Assembly (NCBI RefSeq): GCF_030695525.1
Contig: NZ_JAUYSS010000047.1
Span: 62,001 to 126,000 of the forward strand
DNA length: 64,000 nucleotides
Origin: Daejeonella sp.
GTDB lineage: Bacteria; Bacteroidota; Bacteroidia; Sphingobacteriales; Sphingobacteriaceae
Reading direction: 5' to 3'
Shown piece by piece: positions 18,095-26,085 of the stretch. Position 1 is the stretch's first letter; each line of letters starts with the position of its first letter. A program made the translations under genes and the position numbers. The notes under the pieces were generated by a model. It did no database searches. It worked only from the letters and a program-made list of their open reading frames with translations, and was not told where the DNA came from.

Positions 18095-19726
18095 ATGAAA
18101 AGAAGGGAATTAATCAAAGGTCTTACTTTTTTGCCGCTGGCTGGAGCCATAGCCGGATCAACTGAATCAGCAATGGGAGCCGTCAATGAGTTCATTGCAC
18201 CTGTGCTTCCTGATGGTCCGCTAACGCCCGGACCACAAATATTCCAGTCGATTGGGGTTGAGCCGGTAATTAACTGCCGCGGGACTTTTACTATTATCGG
18301 TGGCTCGATTGAACTGCCTGAAGTCAGAGCGGCGATGGATTCAGCTTCAAGACATTTTGTGCAGATGGATGAACTGGCTGATGCAGTAGGTAAGAGGCTT
18401 TCTGAGTTAACAGGTGCTCAGTGGGGAATGGTGACTTCAGGTTGTGCTGCAGCACTTAAGATGGCCACTGCAGCCTGTGTAGCAGGTGGTAACCCTGAGA
18501 AACTGCATCTTATTCCAGATTTGAGCGGATTAGATAAAACAGAAGTGATCATACCTGCCGGCTCATTCAGTGCCTATGATTTTGCTATACAGAATATCGG
18601 GGTAAAGATCATCCGTGTTGAAACTATTGAAGAACTAAAAGATGCCCTGGGACCTAAGACTGCAATGATCAAACTTAGTGGGGGCAATTTGGTTCCGGGA
18701 CCAATGAGCCTGGAAGTTATTGCCGCTTTGGCCAAACCAATGAATATTCCAATTCTTGCAGATGCAGCAGCCGAAATTCTGACTATTCCGAATGTTCATC
18801 TAAAGAATGGGGCAACAATGGTTGCCTATAGTGGTGGTAAAGCAATTTGCGGTCCGCAATGTGCCGGACTCCTCCTTGGCCCTAAAAATATTCTGATGTC
18901 GGCCTGGCAGGCCAGCTCACCACATCATGGTGCGGGACGCGATAATAAAGTTGGTCGTGAGGAGACATTGGGCATGCTGGCAGCAGTAGAAACCTGGGTG
19001 AAAATGGATCATGCAGCACGTGAGAAGAACTGGATGAATTGGGTGAATGCTATTGCCAAAAGAGTTTCCGGAATAGAGTCCGTAAAAACCACTATCCGGG
19101 AGCCTGAAGGAATTAATAACCGCAGTGCTTCTTTAAGCATTTCATGGGATCCTGGGAAGCTTCATTTGAGCAGTGCAGAACTGATTCAGGAGCTGATCAG
19201 TTCTAAGCCCAGAATTACCGTTGGGGGAGGAAGAAGTACAGATCCCGGAATGGCCTCTATCTCGATTACTGCCTCACAAATGCAGCCGGGTCAGGATAAA
19301 ATTGTTGGGGATAAAATCTTTGAATTGCTTTCTAAGAAGAGAAATCCGAAGGCTGAAACAGCGATGAAGGCACCGGGTTCAAAGATAAACGGCCAATGGG
19401 ATTTGGAAATTGATTATTTCAGCAGTAAAAGCGATCATATACTTTATCTTGAGCAGGATGGAAACTGGCTCAAAGGAATCCATAAAACCGATTTCTCTGT
19501 ACGTGAAGTTTCCGGAAGTATTGAAGGGAATGAAGTGAAATTCCTGAGTCCGGGGCGAAGGCCTGCAGTTAGCTATACCTTTGCAGGTACGATTACTGGG
19601 GATACTATTTCCGGTAAGATTGATATGGGAGAATACCTGACTGCAAATTTTACCGGTAAGAAAAACACGAAAGATCCGGATAGAATACCAATTGTATTTC
19701 CTGAAGGAAGGCCGATGGGGAATTGA
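18095..19726 (+). CDS. Exported SelA-like PLP-dependent protein with C-terminal beta domain
   Basis: A 543-residue protein related to the SelA/DgaE aminotransferase-fold family. The N-terminus has twin arginines and a hydrophobic core (MKRRELIKGLTFLPLAGAIA), suggesting Tat export with folded cofactor. The PLP fold covers about 45-430, with NCRGTFTIIGG, TSGCAAAL, ILADAAAE and the probable Schiff-base lysine K249 in YSGGKAICGPQ. Residues about 435-530 form a separate beta-rich domain (NGQWDLEIDYFSS, HILYLEQDGNWLKG), lipocalin-like in look. It is not a tRNA selenium transferase, because no selenocysteine genes are nearby. An ammonia-lyase or racemase-type reaction on an amino sugar or amino acid is possible, but the substrate is unknown. 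Confidence 0.75.
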   Translation: MKRRELIKGLTFLPLAGAIAGSTESAMGAVNEFIAPVLPDGPLTPGPQIFQSIGVEPVINCRGTFTIIGGSIELPEVRAAMDSASRHFVQMDELADAVGKRLSELTGAQWGMVTSGCAAALKMATAACVAGGNPEKLHLIPDLSGLDKTEVIIPAGSFSAYDFAIQNIGVKIIRVETIEELKDALGPKTAMIKLSGGNLVPGPMSLEVIAALAKPMNIPILADAAAEILTIPNVHLKNGATMVAYSGGKAICGPQCAGLLLGPKNILMSAWQASSPHHGAGRDNKVGREETLGMLAAVETWVKMDHAAREKNWMNWVNAIAKRVSGIESVKTTIREPEGINNRSASLSISWDPGKLHLSSAELIQELISSKPRITVGGGRSTDPGMASISITASQMQPGQDKIVGDKIFELLSKKRNPKAETAMKAPGSKINGQWDLEIDYFSSKSDHILYLEQDGNWLKGIHKTDFSVREVSGSIEGNEVKFLSPGRRPAVSYTFAGTITGDTISGKIDMGEYLTANFTGKKNTKDPDRIPIVFPEGRPMGN

Positions 19727-19733
19727 AGAATTG

Positions 19734-19768
19734 GTTGCCTGTTATCAGTTACCTGTTAACTGTAACTA
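19734..19768. repeat. Heptameric array after the SelA-like gene
   Basis: Five 7-mers of GTTANCT type (GTTGCCT, GTTATCA and variants) start eight bases after the stop codon. The motif is the same class as the array inside ispG. Confidence 0.7.
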
Positions 19769-19798
19769 ACAGTACAGAGATTAATTATTAAAATTGAA

Positions 19799-19833
19799 TT
19801 TGCTTTTGGCTTTATGCTTTTGTCTTTGTGCTT
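19799..19833. repeat. Heptameric array, NNTGCTT type
   Basis: Five 7-mers (TTTGCTT, TTGGCTT, TATGCTT, TTGTCTT and TGTGCTT) lie between convergent genes. Confidence 0.7.
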
Positions 19834-19862
19834 TATAAGGCCCCAGGTTCAAACTTATTTAA

Positions 19863-20723
19863 TCATTTGAAGCTTCCCCTTTTAGGGTTTTCTAAAAGAT
19901 ACCATTTTTGCAATATGCTACTCAGTGTCTTATCAAGTTTTGCAGGATCATTCATGTATTTTGCGAGATTGTATAGCTTCACGTTTCTGAATTCAACCGG
20001 GTGACTTTCACTTTGAAGGGAGATGTATCCTTCTTTCAAAGCTTTACCATCGATCTTTAAAGCAGGGTCGAAATTGGAAACACTTCCACCCCCGATTTCT
20101 GGTTTGGTATATTTAAAGACCTCCTTACCTTCCAGGCGATGACTAACTAATGAGTCGCCCAAAACTACAATCTCTGCCCTTACCCATTGGTCGCCATGAT
20201 AGGTTTTTGAGCTTGAACTGACACAATGTGTAGTGAACAGCTTCCCGTCAAGGATTACGTTAGTCCCCGGGGTACATAAATTAAGTGTGCTTCTTTCATC
20301 TTTACCGTTCCCGCCTAAAAACTGGGTTTCGAGTGAGATCGGAAAATCCTGATTCAGACCCATACTTTCTGGCGATTGCCCGTGCAGCATTACTCCACTA
20401 TTGCGGATCGCCCATCCTGGTCCGCCGGGAATCTGATCGCCAGTGAAACGGTATTCCACCACCAAAACGTAAGCTGAATATGGTTTTTTATAAAATATAT
20501 GCCCGTAACGGTCTTTCCATTCAGAATAGCCATCGTATGAAACTTTCATTACTCCGTTTTCCACCCGAAAGGTATTGGCATAATTATCATTCAGCGGGTG
20601 CCCATTGATCTTCACTTTCCAGTCTTTCAGGTCTTTGCCATTGAAGAGGCTGGTCCAGCCTTTTTGAGCAAATCCTGAATTAGTGATAATTGCGAGGAAG
20701 AGGATTAGAAATATTTTTTTCAT
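19863..20723 (-). CDS. DUF1080 / 3-keto-disaccharide hydrolase-type exported protein
   Basis: A 286-residue secreted protein. The start at 20723 (MKKIFLILFLAII) was chosen because it begins a signal peptide cut after GFAQ; an upstream in-frame start would add 33 residues encoded by a palindromic repeat. The mature protein begins with the family's WTSLFNGKDLKDWKV motif. It continues with a concanavalin-like jelly roll (FRVENGVMKV, SYVLVVEYRF-like strand, NSGVMLHG, SLETQFLGG) and ends GYISLQSESHPVEFRNVKL. The Pfam family DUF1080 includes 3-keto-glycoside hydrolases from Bacteroidota and Planctomycetes. The substrate here is unknown, but a carbohydrate role in the periplasm is likely. Confidence 0.85.
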   Translation of the reverse strand: MKKIFLILFLAIITNSGFAQKGWTSLFNGKDLKDWKVKINGHPLNDNYANTFRVENGVMKVSYDGYSEWKDRYGHIFYKKPYSAYVLVVEYRFTGDQIPGGPGWAIRNSGVMLHGQSPESMGLNQDFPISLETQFLGGNGKDERSTLNLCTPGTNVILDGKLFTTHCVSSSSKTYHGDQWVRAEIVVLGDSLVSHRLEGKEVFKYTKPEIGGGSVSNFDPALKIDGKALKEGYISLQSESHPVEFRNVKLYNLAKYMNDPAKLDKTLSSILQKWYLLENPKRGSFK

Positions 20724-20768
20724 AAAAATTGTTTTATATGTGGTACACCTGTGTCTTGTGTTTACCCT

Positions 20769-20792
20769 GTGGTTGGTGTTATCACCAACCAC
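20769..20792. repeat. GTGGTTGGTG palindrome family, copy B
   Basis: A perfect 10-bp inverted repeat, GTGGTTGGTG-TTAT-CACCAACCAC, just upstream of the DUF1080 gene. Confidence 0.8.
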
Positions 20793-20862
20793 TCTCTTAC
20801 CAATCACTCCCTCACCCGGCACTTAGGCTAAGATAATAAAATTAAGGTATTGGTGGCCTTGG

Positions 20863-20898
20863 TTGTATGTGGTCGGTGATAACACCGACCACATACAA
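20863..20898. repeat. GTGGTTGGTG palindrome family, copy C
   Basis: The longest copy: 16-bp perfect arms with the GGTCGGTG variant and loop ATAA. The arms carry compensatory changes relative to copy B (GGTCGG with CCGACC), so pairing is conserved although the sequence differs. Confidence 0.85.
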
Positions 20899-20922
20899 TA
20901 GTATAGGTGGCCAAGGATTTAA

Positions 20923-20946
20923 GTGGTTGGTGATAACACCAACCAC
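20923..20946. repeat. GTGGTTGGTG palindrome family, copy D
   Basis: GTGGTTGGTG-ATAA-CACCAACCAC, with perfect 10-bp arms, followed by AGGAAAAT as in other copies. Confidence 0.8.
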
Positions 20947-20964
20947 AGGAAAATCCAATAATAA

Positions 20965-20992
20965 AGCCGGTAAAATCTTACGATTGCCGGCT
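20965..20992. terminator. Hairpin between palindrome copies D and E
   Basis: AGCCGG (20965-20970) pairs with CCGGCT (20987-20992) and is followed by CTTTC. It is a possible weak terminator in the gap between the Rid-like and DUF1080 genes. Confidence 0.4.
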
Positions 20993-21028
20993 CTTTCACT
21001 TGACTTATGTATTTTTGGGGTTATAGGC

Positions 21029-21048
21029 GGTCGGTGAGAACACCGACC
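21029..21048. repeat. GTGGTTGGTG palindrome family, copy E
   Basis: GGTCGGTG-AGAA-CACCGACC, with perfect 8-bp arms, 16 bases from the stop of the Rid-like gene. Confidence 0.75.
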
Positions 21049-21063
21049 ACAGGGAAAATTGGA

Positions 21064-21825
21064 CTACCTTGTATCTATAACGATTTCAGCATAAACTCCG
21101 CGACAGTCCATTTCAAACTCTAAATCCTGGACTGGAGGCCTATTGTAATGCCAGTCAATGCCACTTAATGCTGCGCCACGCTTTACAATTTCGTTGACCA
21201 TTATGTGGTGAATGTTATGGATAGTATACAACTGGGTTGCCGTAGAATCTGCCCAACTAAAGCCAAGACCAGCCATCCGGCGTTCCATCTCATTAAGCAC
21301 CCAGCGTCCCTTTTTCATTAAGCCCTCCTGGGATATGTCACCAAGACTAATACTGTGAGTACGATAATCACTCATGCCCTCTGGAGCTTCAGCACTACCA
21401 GCGATTACAAAAGATGGTTTTGCCTTAGCATCAGGCATTGTGTAAGTAAAAGCATGAATACTCGGACTCAATGGTTTATTCAACTCTGGAATGACATTTG
21501 AGCGAGCTACGGGATTGTCACCTCCCTCTTCGTAAATACCCCACTCTTTTAAAGTACCTATATAAAGGTTATTAAAGTCAACAAAGCCTTGTTCGGTAAA
21601 TGGCTCGGGTGAACGTAATTCGCAGGCTCCAAATGCAGCGAGCGGACGACTTAAAGTGTCGAGATGTTGTTGGATGCGTAAGAAGCCCTCTATTAGTGGC
21701 AGCGGCCGACTGAATCGTACACGTTCTAATCTATAACCATCCAGTGCCGTTATACCCGCAGAATACTGCCTTACACCCCGAAGATAACGATATGATCCAG
21801 GTGCAAAATTTTTTGTATCAGACAT
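21064..21825 (-). CDS. Rid (YjgF/YER057c)-superfamily-like protein
   Basis: A 253-residue cytoplasmic protein with no signal peptide. It looks like two tandem Rid-type alpha/beta halves. The C-terminal half ends in NRPPVQDLEFEMDCRGVYAEIVID, comparable with the RPA...VEV...LP.GALVEIEAIA end of RidA. The N-terminal half ends near ASAEAPEG-like FVIAGSAEAPEG. Rid proteins deaminate reactive enamines released by PLP enzymes, and a PLP enzyme gene lies 1.3 kb away, but that one is predicted to be exported. The family assignment rests on my reading of motifs and is tentative. The function is unknown. Confidence 0.45.
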   Translation of the reverse strand: MSDTKNFAPGSYRYLRGVRQYSAGITALDGYRLERVRFSRPLPLIEGFLRIQQHLDTLSRPLAAFGACELRSPEPFTEQGFVDFNNLYIGTLKEWGIYEEGGDNPVARSNVIPELNKPLSPSIHAFTYTMPDAKAKPSFVIAGSAEAPEGMSDYRTHSISLGDISQEGLMKKGRWVLNEMERRMAGLGFSWADSTATQLYTIHNIHHIMVNEIVKRGAALSGIDWHYNRPPVQDLEFEMDCRGVYAEIVIDTR

Positions 21826-21902
21826 ATTTATTTACTTATTTTTTACTACAATACTGCAAAAATAGTTCGACATTCAATGTGGGAAAATGCTGATTATCCT
21901 GG

Positions 21903-21922
21903 GGTTGGTATTATCACCGACC
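21903..21922. repeat. GTGGTTGGTG palindrome family, copy F, overlapping a stop codon
   Basis: An imperfect copy whose right arm (CACCGACC) contains the TGA and last codons of the adjacent alpha/beta hydrolase gene. Confidence 0.6.
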
Positions 21923-23182
21923 ACTTAGAAGATGCTTTTCCAGCCAGGCAAATGCTTTTTCCTGAATATCCCGATTATAATTATGTGTGGTTTTAGGAGA
22001 ATAAAATGAAGTGTTATCGCCTTTGCCTGCCCAGTCAAAAGCGGACTGGATTTCTGCTTTGGCCTTCATTTTTCCTTCTTCAGGGAAAAGGATATCTTCT
22101 TCGCCTACTACAATCATACAGGAATTCGGGGCACTCATGGCTGCAAGATCCGGTATGTCCATCCTGTTCAATACCCCTGGCAATAAGCAAAAGGATCCAA
22201 CAGCACCACTCAGATTATAATGTTGCTGCGTGTCACCGGTTGTCATCCATCCAACACTTACAGAAGCTTTTATCCGCGTATCCAGTGCCGCAAGTATATT
22301 GGTTCTCCATCCGCCGCCGGATAAGCCGGTTACTCCGATTCTTTTCATATCCACTTCAGGGCGGGTAGCTAAATAATCAATACATCTTGAATCGTCATAG
22401 TAGTTAACTCCAGCCCAGGTAGTCCCCGCCCAATTTAACTGCCTGACACCATAATATAAAAGATCACGGAACTTATTATCAAACTGATTGTATTCTTCAG
22501 CTGATAGTGAAAAAGGATCAAAATTATCTGGTATTCCATTGATGCCTTTAGGAACACGGGCACCGAAATGATGTGCATCTATTACGATAACCGCATAACC
22601 TCTTTTAACCAGTTCTTCTGTTAAATAGGCACCCTCGTAGTATTCTTTACGATGTTTCACCAATAGTTCATGATCCTTACCGCCATTGGCAATCCGGTCT
22701 TTGCCAAATCCCATTGGGCCACCCCATTCATGCAGTGCAACGATACCCGGAACCGGTTGTTTAATTCCTTTTGGCAATAAAAGGTAGGCCTCCAGCCGAT
22801 GCCAGGGCGTAGTATTAAAAAGTATTTTTTCGAAAGTGTGTGTACCCCTGTCTTCTCTGTGAATCACCTGGGGTGCCAGGTTTAAAGGACCGGGATTATA
22901 GTTCAATCCATCCAGCAAGCATTTCCGGGCAGCAGCTTGCCACCGTTTATAACTGCCACGTGGATTCTTTTTTCTCCAGTTTGCAACCGTCAGATCCATA
23001 GGGTTGTTTGCCCGGATACCTTCAAGAACCGGTTCTAAGGACCCATAAAGGTTTAATGGATTCTTGATAGAAGGAATGGTGGGTGTATTAGCGGCCGCAC
23101 CCGACTGAAAGGAAAATAATCCCGAAGAAGCTAAAACGGCAGAGCCGATTGCAGATGTTTTTAAAAAATTTCTTCTTTCCAA
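21914..23182 (-). CDS. Exported alpha/beta hydrolase (acetyl xylan esterase / dienelactone hydrolase-like)
   Basis: A 422-residue hydrolase with a Tat-like leader (MERRNFLKTSAIGSAVLAS). The alpha/beta-hydrolase core covers about 110-420: oxyanion region VALHEWGGP, IDAHHFGAR, nucleophile elbow GVTGLSGGGWR with the catalytic Ser, an Asp in VGEEDILFPEEGK and a His in KTTHNYN. It is close to the large exported esterases found in polysaccharide-use and planctomycete-like loci. The neighbouring DUF1080 and SelA-like genes are also exported, suggesting a periplasmic catabolic set. The final residues SGR and the stop are encoded by palindrome copy F. Confidence 0.8.
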   Translation of the reverse strand: MERRNFLKTSAIGSAVLASSGLFSFQSGAAANTPTIPSIKNPLNLYGSLEPVLEGIRANNPMDLTVANWRKKNPRGSYKRWQAAARKCLLDGLNYNPGPLNLAPQVIHREDRGTHTFEKILFNTTPWHRLEAYLLLPKGIKQPVPGIVALHEWGGPMGFGKDRIANGGKDHELLVKHRKEYYEGAYLTEELVKRGYAVIVIDAHHFGARVPKGINGIPDNFDPFSLSAEEYNQFDNKFRDLLYYGVRQLNWAGTTWAGVNYYDDSRCIDYLATRPEVDMKRIGVTGLSGGGWRTNILAALDTRIKASVSVGWMTTGDTQQHYNLSGAVGSFCLLPGVLNRMDIPDLAAMSAPNSCMIVVGEEDILFPEEGKMKAKAEIQSAFDWAGKGDNTSFYSPKTTHNYNRDIQEKAFAWLEKHLLSGR

Positions 23183-23247
23183 TTTTAATATGTTTTAAAT
23201 TGAATATATTATTTTTTTTGCAGATTTATACATAGTAATTTGATTTA

Positions 23248-23293
23248 CCTGTGGTTGTTGTTTTCACCAGGCTCTTGCAGCGCCAACTACAGG
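23248..23293. repeat. GTGGTTGGTG palindrome family, copy G (degenerate)
   Basis: CCTGTGGTTGTTG...CACC, then CGCCAACTACAGG. The ends match the family, but about 18 bases are inserted in the middle. It lies between the hydrolase and ispG. Confidence 0.5.
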
Positions 23294-23353
23294 AAAATTT
23301 AATTTTCGAATCCCTTCTCGATTTTCCATTTCGAGGATTCCCCTGATAATATG

Positions 23354-23361
23354 TATTTTTG
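23354..23361 (+). promoter_or_regulatory. Candidate -7 box of ispG
   Basis: TATTTTTG matches TAnnTTTG, 20 bp before the ispG ATG. No clear -33 box was seen. Confidence 0.35.
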
Positions 23362-23381
23362 TAAAATTTTGATTTCGCTGG

Positions 23382-25442
23382 ATGACTAAAAACACTTTTC
23401 CTGCCCTTGATGGCAAGTATTGTAATTCAATAAATACCTATTCCAGATTTTTAACCCGTGAGGTAACGATCGGCCATATCCCAATGGGTGCCCTTAATCC
23501 GATCAGGATCCAGAGTATGACCACCACAGATACCATGGATACCATTGGTACGGTTGAGCAATCTATTCGTATGGTTGATGCAGGCTGCGAATATGTTAGA
23601 ATTACTGCTCCAAGTGTTAAGGAAGCAAAAAACCTGGCGAACATTAAGAAGGAATTAAAGTACAGGGGTTATGATGTGCCACTGATTGCCGATATACATT
23701 TTACGCCCAATGCTGCCGAAGAAGCTGCCAGGATTGTTGAAAAGGTGCGAATTAATCCTGGGAATTATGCAGATAAGAAGCGTTTTGAAAATTTTGAATA
23801 CACTGGTGCTGAATATCAGGCAGAACTGGAAAGGATATACAAGAAATTTGCCCCTCTGGTAAAGGTCTGCAAAGAATACGGGACAGCCATGAGGATAGGG
23901 ACCAATCATGGTTCACTTTCAGACCGGATCATGAGCCATTATGGGGACACTCCCCGTGGTATGGTCGAATCCGCGATGGAATTCATGCGCATGTGTGAGG
24001 ATTTGAACTATTATAACCTCGTTATTTCGATGAAATCGAGTAATCCGCAGGTCATGGTTCAGGCTTACCGCCTTCTTGTGGAAACCATGGTGAATGAGGG
24101 AATGAATTATCCATTGCATCTTGGAGTTACCGAAGCGGGTGATGGTGAGGACGGCCGGATTAAATCTGCCCTAGGAATTGGAGCATTGCTTGAAGACGGC
24201 CTTGGGGATACTATCCGTGTTTCCCTAACCGAAGATCCTGAATTTGAAGCACCGGTTGCTATTGCCTTAGCTGATAGATATAAGTGGAGAGAGAGTAACC
24301 AGTTATCAGTTGCCAGTTACCAGTTATCAGAGGAATCCAGCCAGTCAACAGATAACAGACAACAGGTAACAGAAAATGGGCAACAGGCAACTCATAATCC
24401 TTACGAATACCAAAAGCGCCATACCACAGAACTAAACACCTTTATTGGCGGGCATCAGGTGCCCCGCGTGGTTATCGATATTTCAAACAAGAATCTTAAA
24501 GATCCGGCAATTTTGTCGGAAGTGGGATACCTTTATTCTGTTCTGCTTGATAAGTACAATATGGCTGAGCAATCTACTGATTTTGTATATCTGGCGGATG
24601 AACTTCCCTCGTTTAATTTTCCGGGAAACCTGAAACAGCTTTACAATTATTCAACCTGGAAGGGACTTGAAAATAAGAGCAATTGTCATCCTTATTATTC
24701 ACTTAAGGAATATGTTGCAGCAGAGGTACGGGATTCTTCACTCAATCTGGTTGCTATTTCAGGTTCGGATATCGATACAGAAATTTTCAATGAAATTCTA
24801 CTGGATAATACCCTTGTTTTTGTTCTTGAAACTCAGTCAATCTGTGGATTACAGGATCAGCGACAGGCATTTTTCAAACTGGTGGAACTGGGGCTTGAAA
24901 TGCCCGTGATTATCAAACGGACTTACCATTTGAAGTCCTCAGTTCAAGCGCCTGAAAATGCTGAAGTTTTACCAGAAGTGACTGATTTTCAATTATATTC
25001 TGCAGCCGACCTCGGAGGATTGATGTTGGATGGTTTTGGTGATGGAATTTGGGCAGATGCACCTGATATTTCGGCTAAAACTATACTTTCAACTTCATTC
25101 GGAATCTTGCAGGCTACCCGTTCAAGGATTTCGAAGACCGAATATATTTCCTGTCCGAGTTGCGGCAGAACCTTGTTTGATCTTCAGATCACTACCCAAA
25201 TGATACGAAGTCGTACAGATCATCTCAAGGGTCTCAAGATCGGGATCATGGGTTGTATTGTAAATGGTCCGGGTGAGATGGCCGATGCCGACTATGGATA
25301 TGTGGGTACCGGCCCGGGTAAAATTACTCTTTACCGAGGCAAAGAAGTAGTCAAAAAGAATGTGAATACTGAAAATGCACTGGATGAATTGATTGGTATC
25401 ATTCGGGAAGATGGTAATTGGCTGGAGCCTGAGCATGAGTAG
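23382..25442 (+). CDS. ispG: 4-hydroxy-3-methylbut-2-en-1-yl diphosphate synthase IspG (large form)
   Basis: Catalyses the reductive ring opening of MEcPP to HMBPP in the MEP isoprenoid pathway, using a [4Fe-4S] cluster. At 686 residues this is the long form found in Bacteroidota, Chlamydia and plants, with a TIM-barrel-like insert between the two catalytic domains. The N-terminal barrel has IRIQSMTTTDTMDT, RINPGNYADKKRF and GTNHGSLSDRI. The C-terminal cluster domain has CPSCGRTLFDLQ and GCIVNGPGEMADADYGYVG with the three Cys ligands and the Glu. A heptameric repeat array (24300-24397) is translated in frame at about residues 305-340. lspA overlaps the 3' end by 8 nt. Confidence 0.95.
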   Translation: MTKNTFPALDGKYCNSINTYSRFLTREVTIGHIPMGALNPIRIQSMTTTDTMDTIGTVEQSIRMVDAGCEYVRITAPSVKEAKNLANIKKELKYRGYDVPLIADIHFTPNAAEEAARIVEKVRINPGNYADKKRFENFEYTGAEYQAELERIYKKFAPLVKVCKEYGTAMRIGTNHGSLSDRIMSHYGDTPRGMVESAMEFMRMCEDLNYYNLVISMKSSNPQVMVQAYRLLVETMVNEGMNYPLHLGVTEAGDGEDGRIKSALGIGALLEDGLGDTIRVSLTEDPEFEAPVAIALADRYKWRESNQLSVASYQLSEESSQSTDNRQQVTENGQQATHNPYEYQKRHTTELNTFIGGHQVPRVVIDISNKNLKDPAILSEVGYLYSVLLDKYNMAEQSTDFVYLADELPSFNFPGNLKQLYNYSTWKGLENKSNCHPYYSLKEYVAAEVRDSSLNLVAISGSDIDTEIFNEILLDNTLVFVLETQSICGLQDQRQAFFKLVELGLEMPVIIKRTYHLKSSVQAPENAEVLPEVTDFQLYSAADLGGLMLDGFGDGIWADAPDISAKTILSTSFGILQATRSRISKTEYISCPSCGRTLFDLQITTQMIRSRTDHLKGLKIGIMGCIVNGPGEMADADYGYVGTGPGKITLYRGKEVVKKNVNTENALDELIGIIREDGNWLEPEHE
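24300..24397 (+). repeat. Heptameric array translated within ispG
   Basis: Fourteen consecutive 7-mers, ten of which begin CAG (CAGTTAT, CAGTTGC, CAGATAA and so on), encode a 7-residue-periodic peptide (QLSVASY, QLSEESS, QSTDNRQ). It sits between the first catalytic domain and the large-form insert, where a surface loop is expected. Confidence 0.85.
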
Positions 25443-25932
25443 AATTAGTTATGTCATGATCGCTTTGATCATCCTGTTGAACCTTGGCTTTGATCAGATC
25501 TCAAAAACTATTATCAGGAATGAAGTCAACTATTATGAGATCATTAGCCTGATCGGTAATTGGTTCACGATTACTAAAGTCGAAAATACAGGTGCATTTT
25601 TAAGTGCAGGGAGTGCTCTGCCGTACTTCATTCGCCTGATTCTGCTATCGGTAATCCCTCTTGTTTTCCTTTCTTATGGTTTATATATGGTTCTGGTCAA
25701 AAAAGATATGCCAAACATGCAGATAGTTGGATGGTGTTTCATAATTGGAGGTGGGGCAGGAAATCTTTACGACCGGATTGTGCATGGTTCAGTGACTGAT
25801 TTTTTACACCTGGATCTGGTTTTGTTTCAGACTGGAATCTTCAACCTTGCCGATGTTTCAATAATGACCGGAATGCTTTTAGTTTTAAGCAGACAGTTCA
25901 TATACAAAAAGGAGGAATCCCTGACATTCTAA
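25435..25932 (+). CDS. lspA: Lipoprotein signal peptidase (signal peptidase II)
   Basis: An inner-membrane aspartyl protease that removes signal peptides from prolipoproteins. The 165-residue protein has four membrane helices. The catalytic Asps are in GGAGNLYDRIVHGSVTDFL and FNLADVSIMTG, and VENTGAFLS is the conserved first-loop motif. The start at 25435 (MSRISYVMIALI) was chosen over one 14 codons upstream because it begins just before the first helix and overlaps the ispG stop by only 8 nt. Several lipoproteins encoded in this window would be substrates. Confidence 0.93.
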   Translation: MSRISYVMIALIILLNLGFDQISKTIIRNEVNYYEIISLIGNWFTITKVENTGAFLSAGSALPYFIRLILLSVIPLVFLSYGLYMVLVKKDMPNMQIVGWCFIIGGGAGNLYDRIVHGSVTDFLHLDLVLFQTGIFNLADVSIMTGMLLVLSRQFIYKKEESLTF

Positions 25933-26052
25933 ACCAATTGAATGTGTAGTTTTATTCATTGCTATCCCATTTTTTAGCAGCAGTGTTTATTTATAATCTT
26001 TCTAAACGTATGTGTTTACAAAGGTGTGACATAATGAAAATCGCTTATATGT

Positions 26053-26060
26053 TACATTTG
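26053..26060 (+). promoter_or_regulatory. Candidate -7 box of hemA
   Basis: TACATTTG matches TAnnTTTG, 25 bp before the hemA start codon. The -33 region is not convincing. Confidence 0.4.
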
Positions 26061-26085
26061 TATTGGTTTATATAGGAATAGCAAC

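Noticed and set aside
18095-19726. Selenocysteine system (SelA)
   Set aside because: The protein has an export signal, and no selB, selD or tRNA-Sec is visible. It belongs to the SelA-like PLP group but not to SelA itself.
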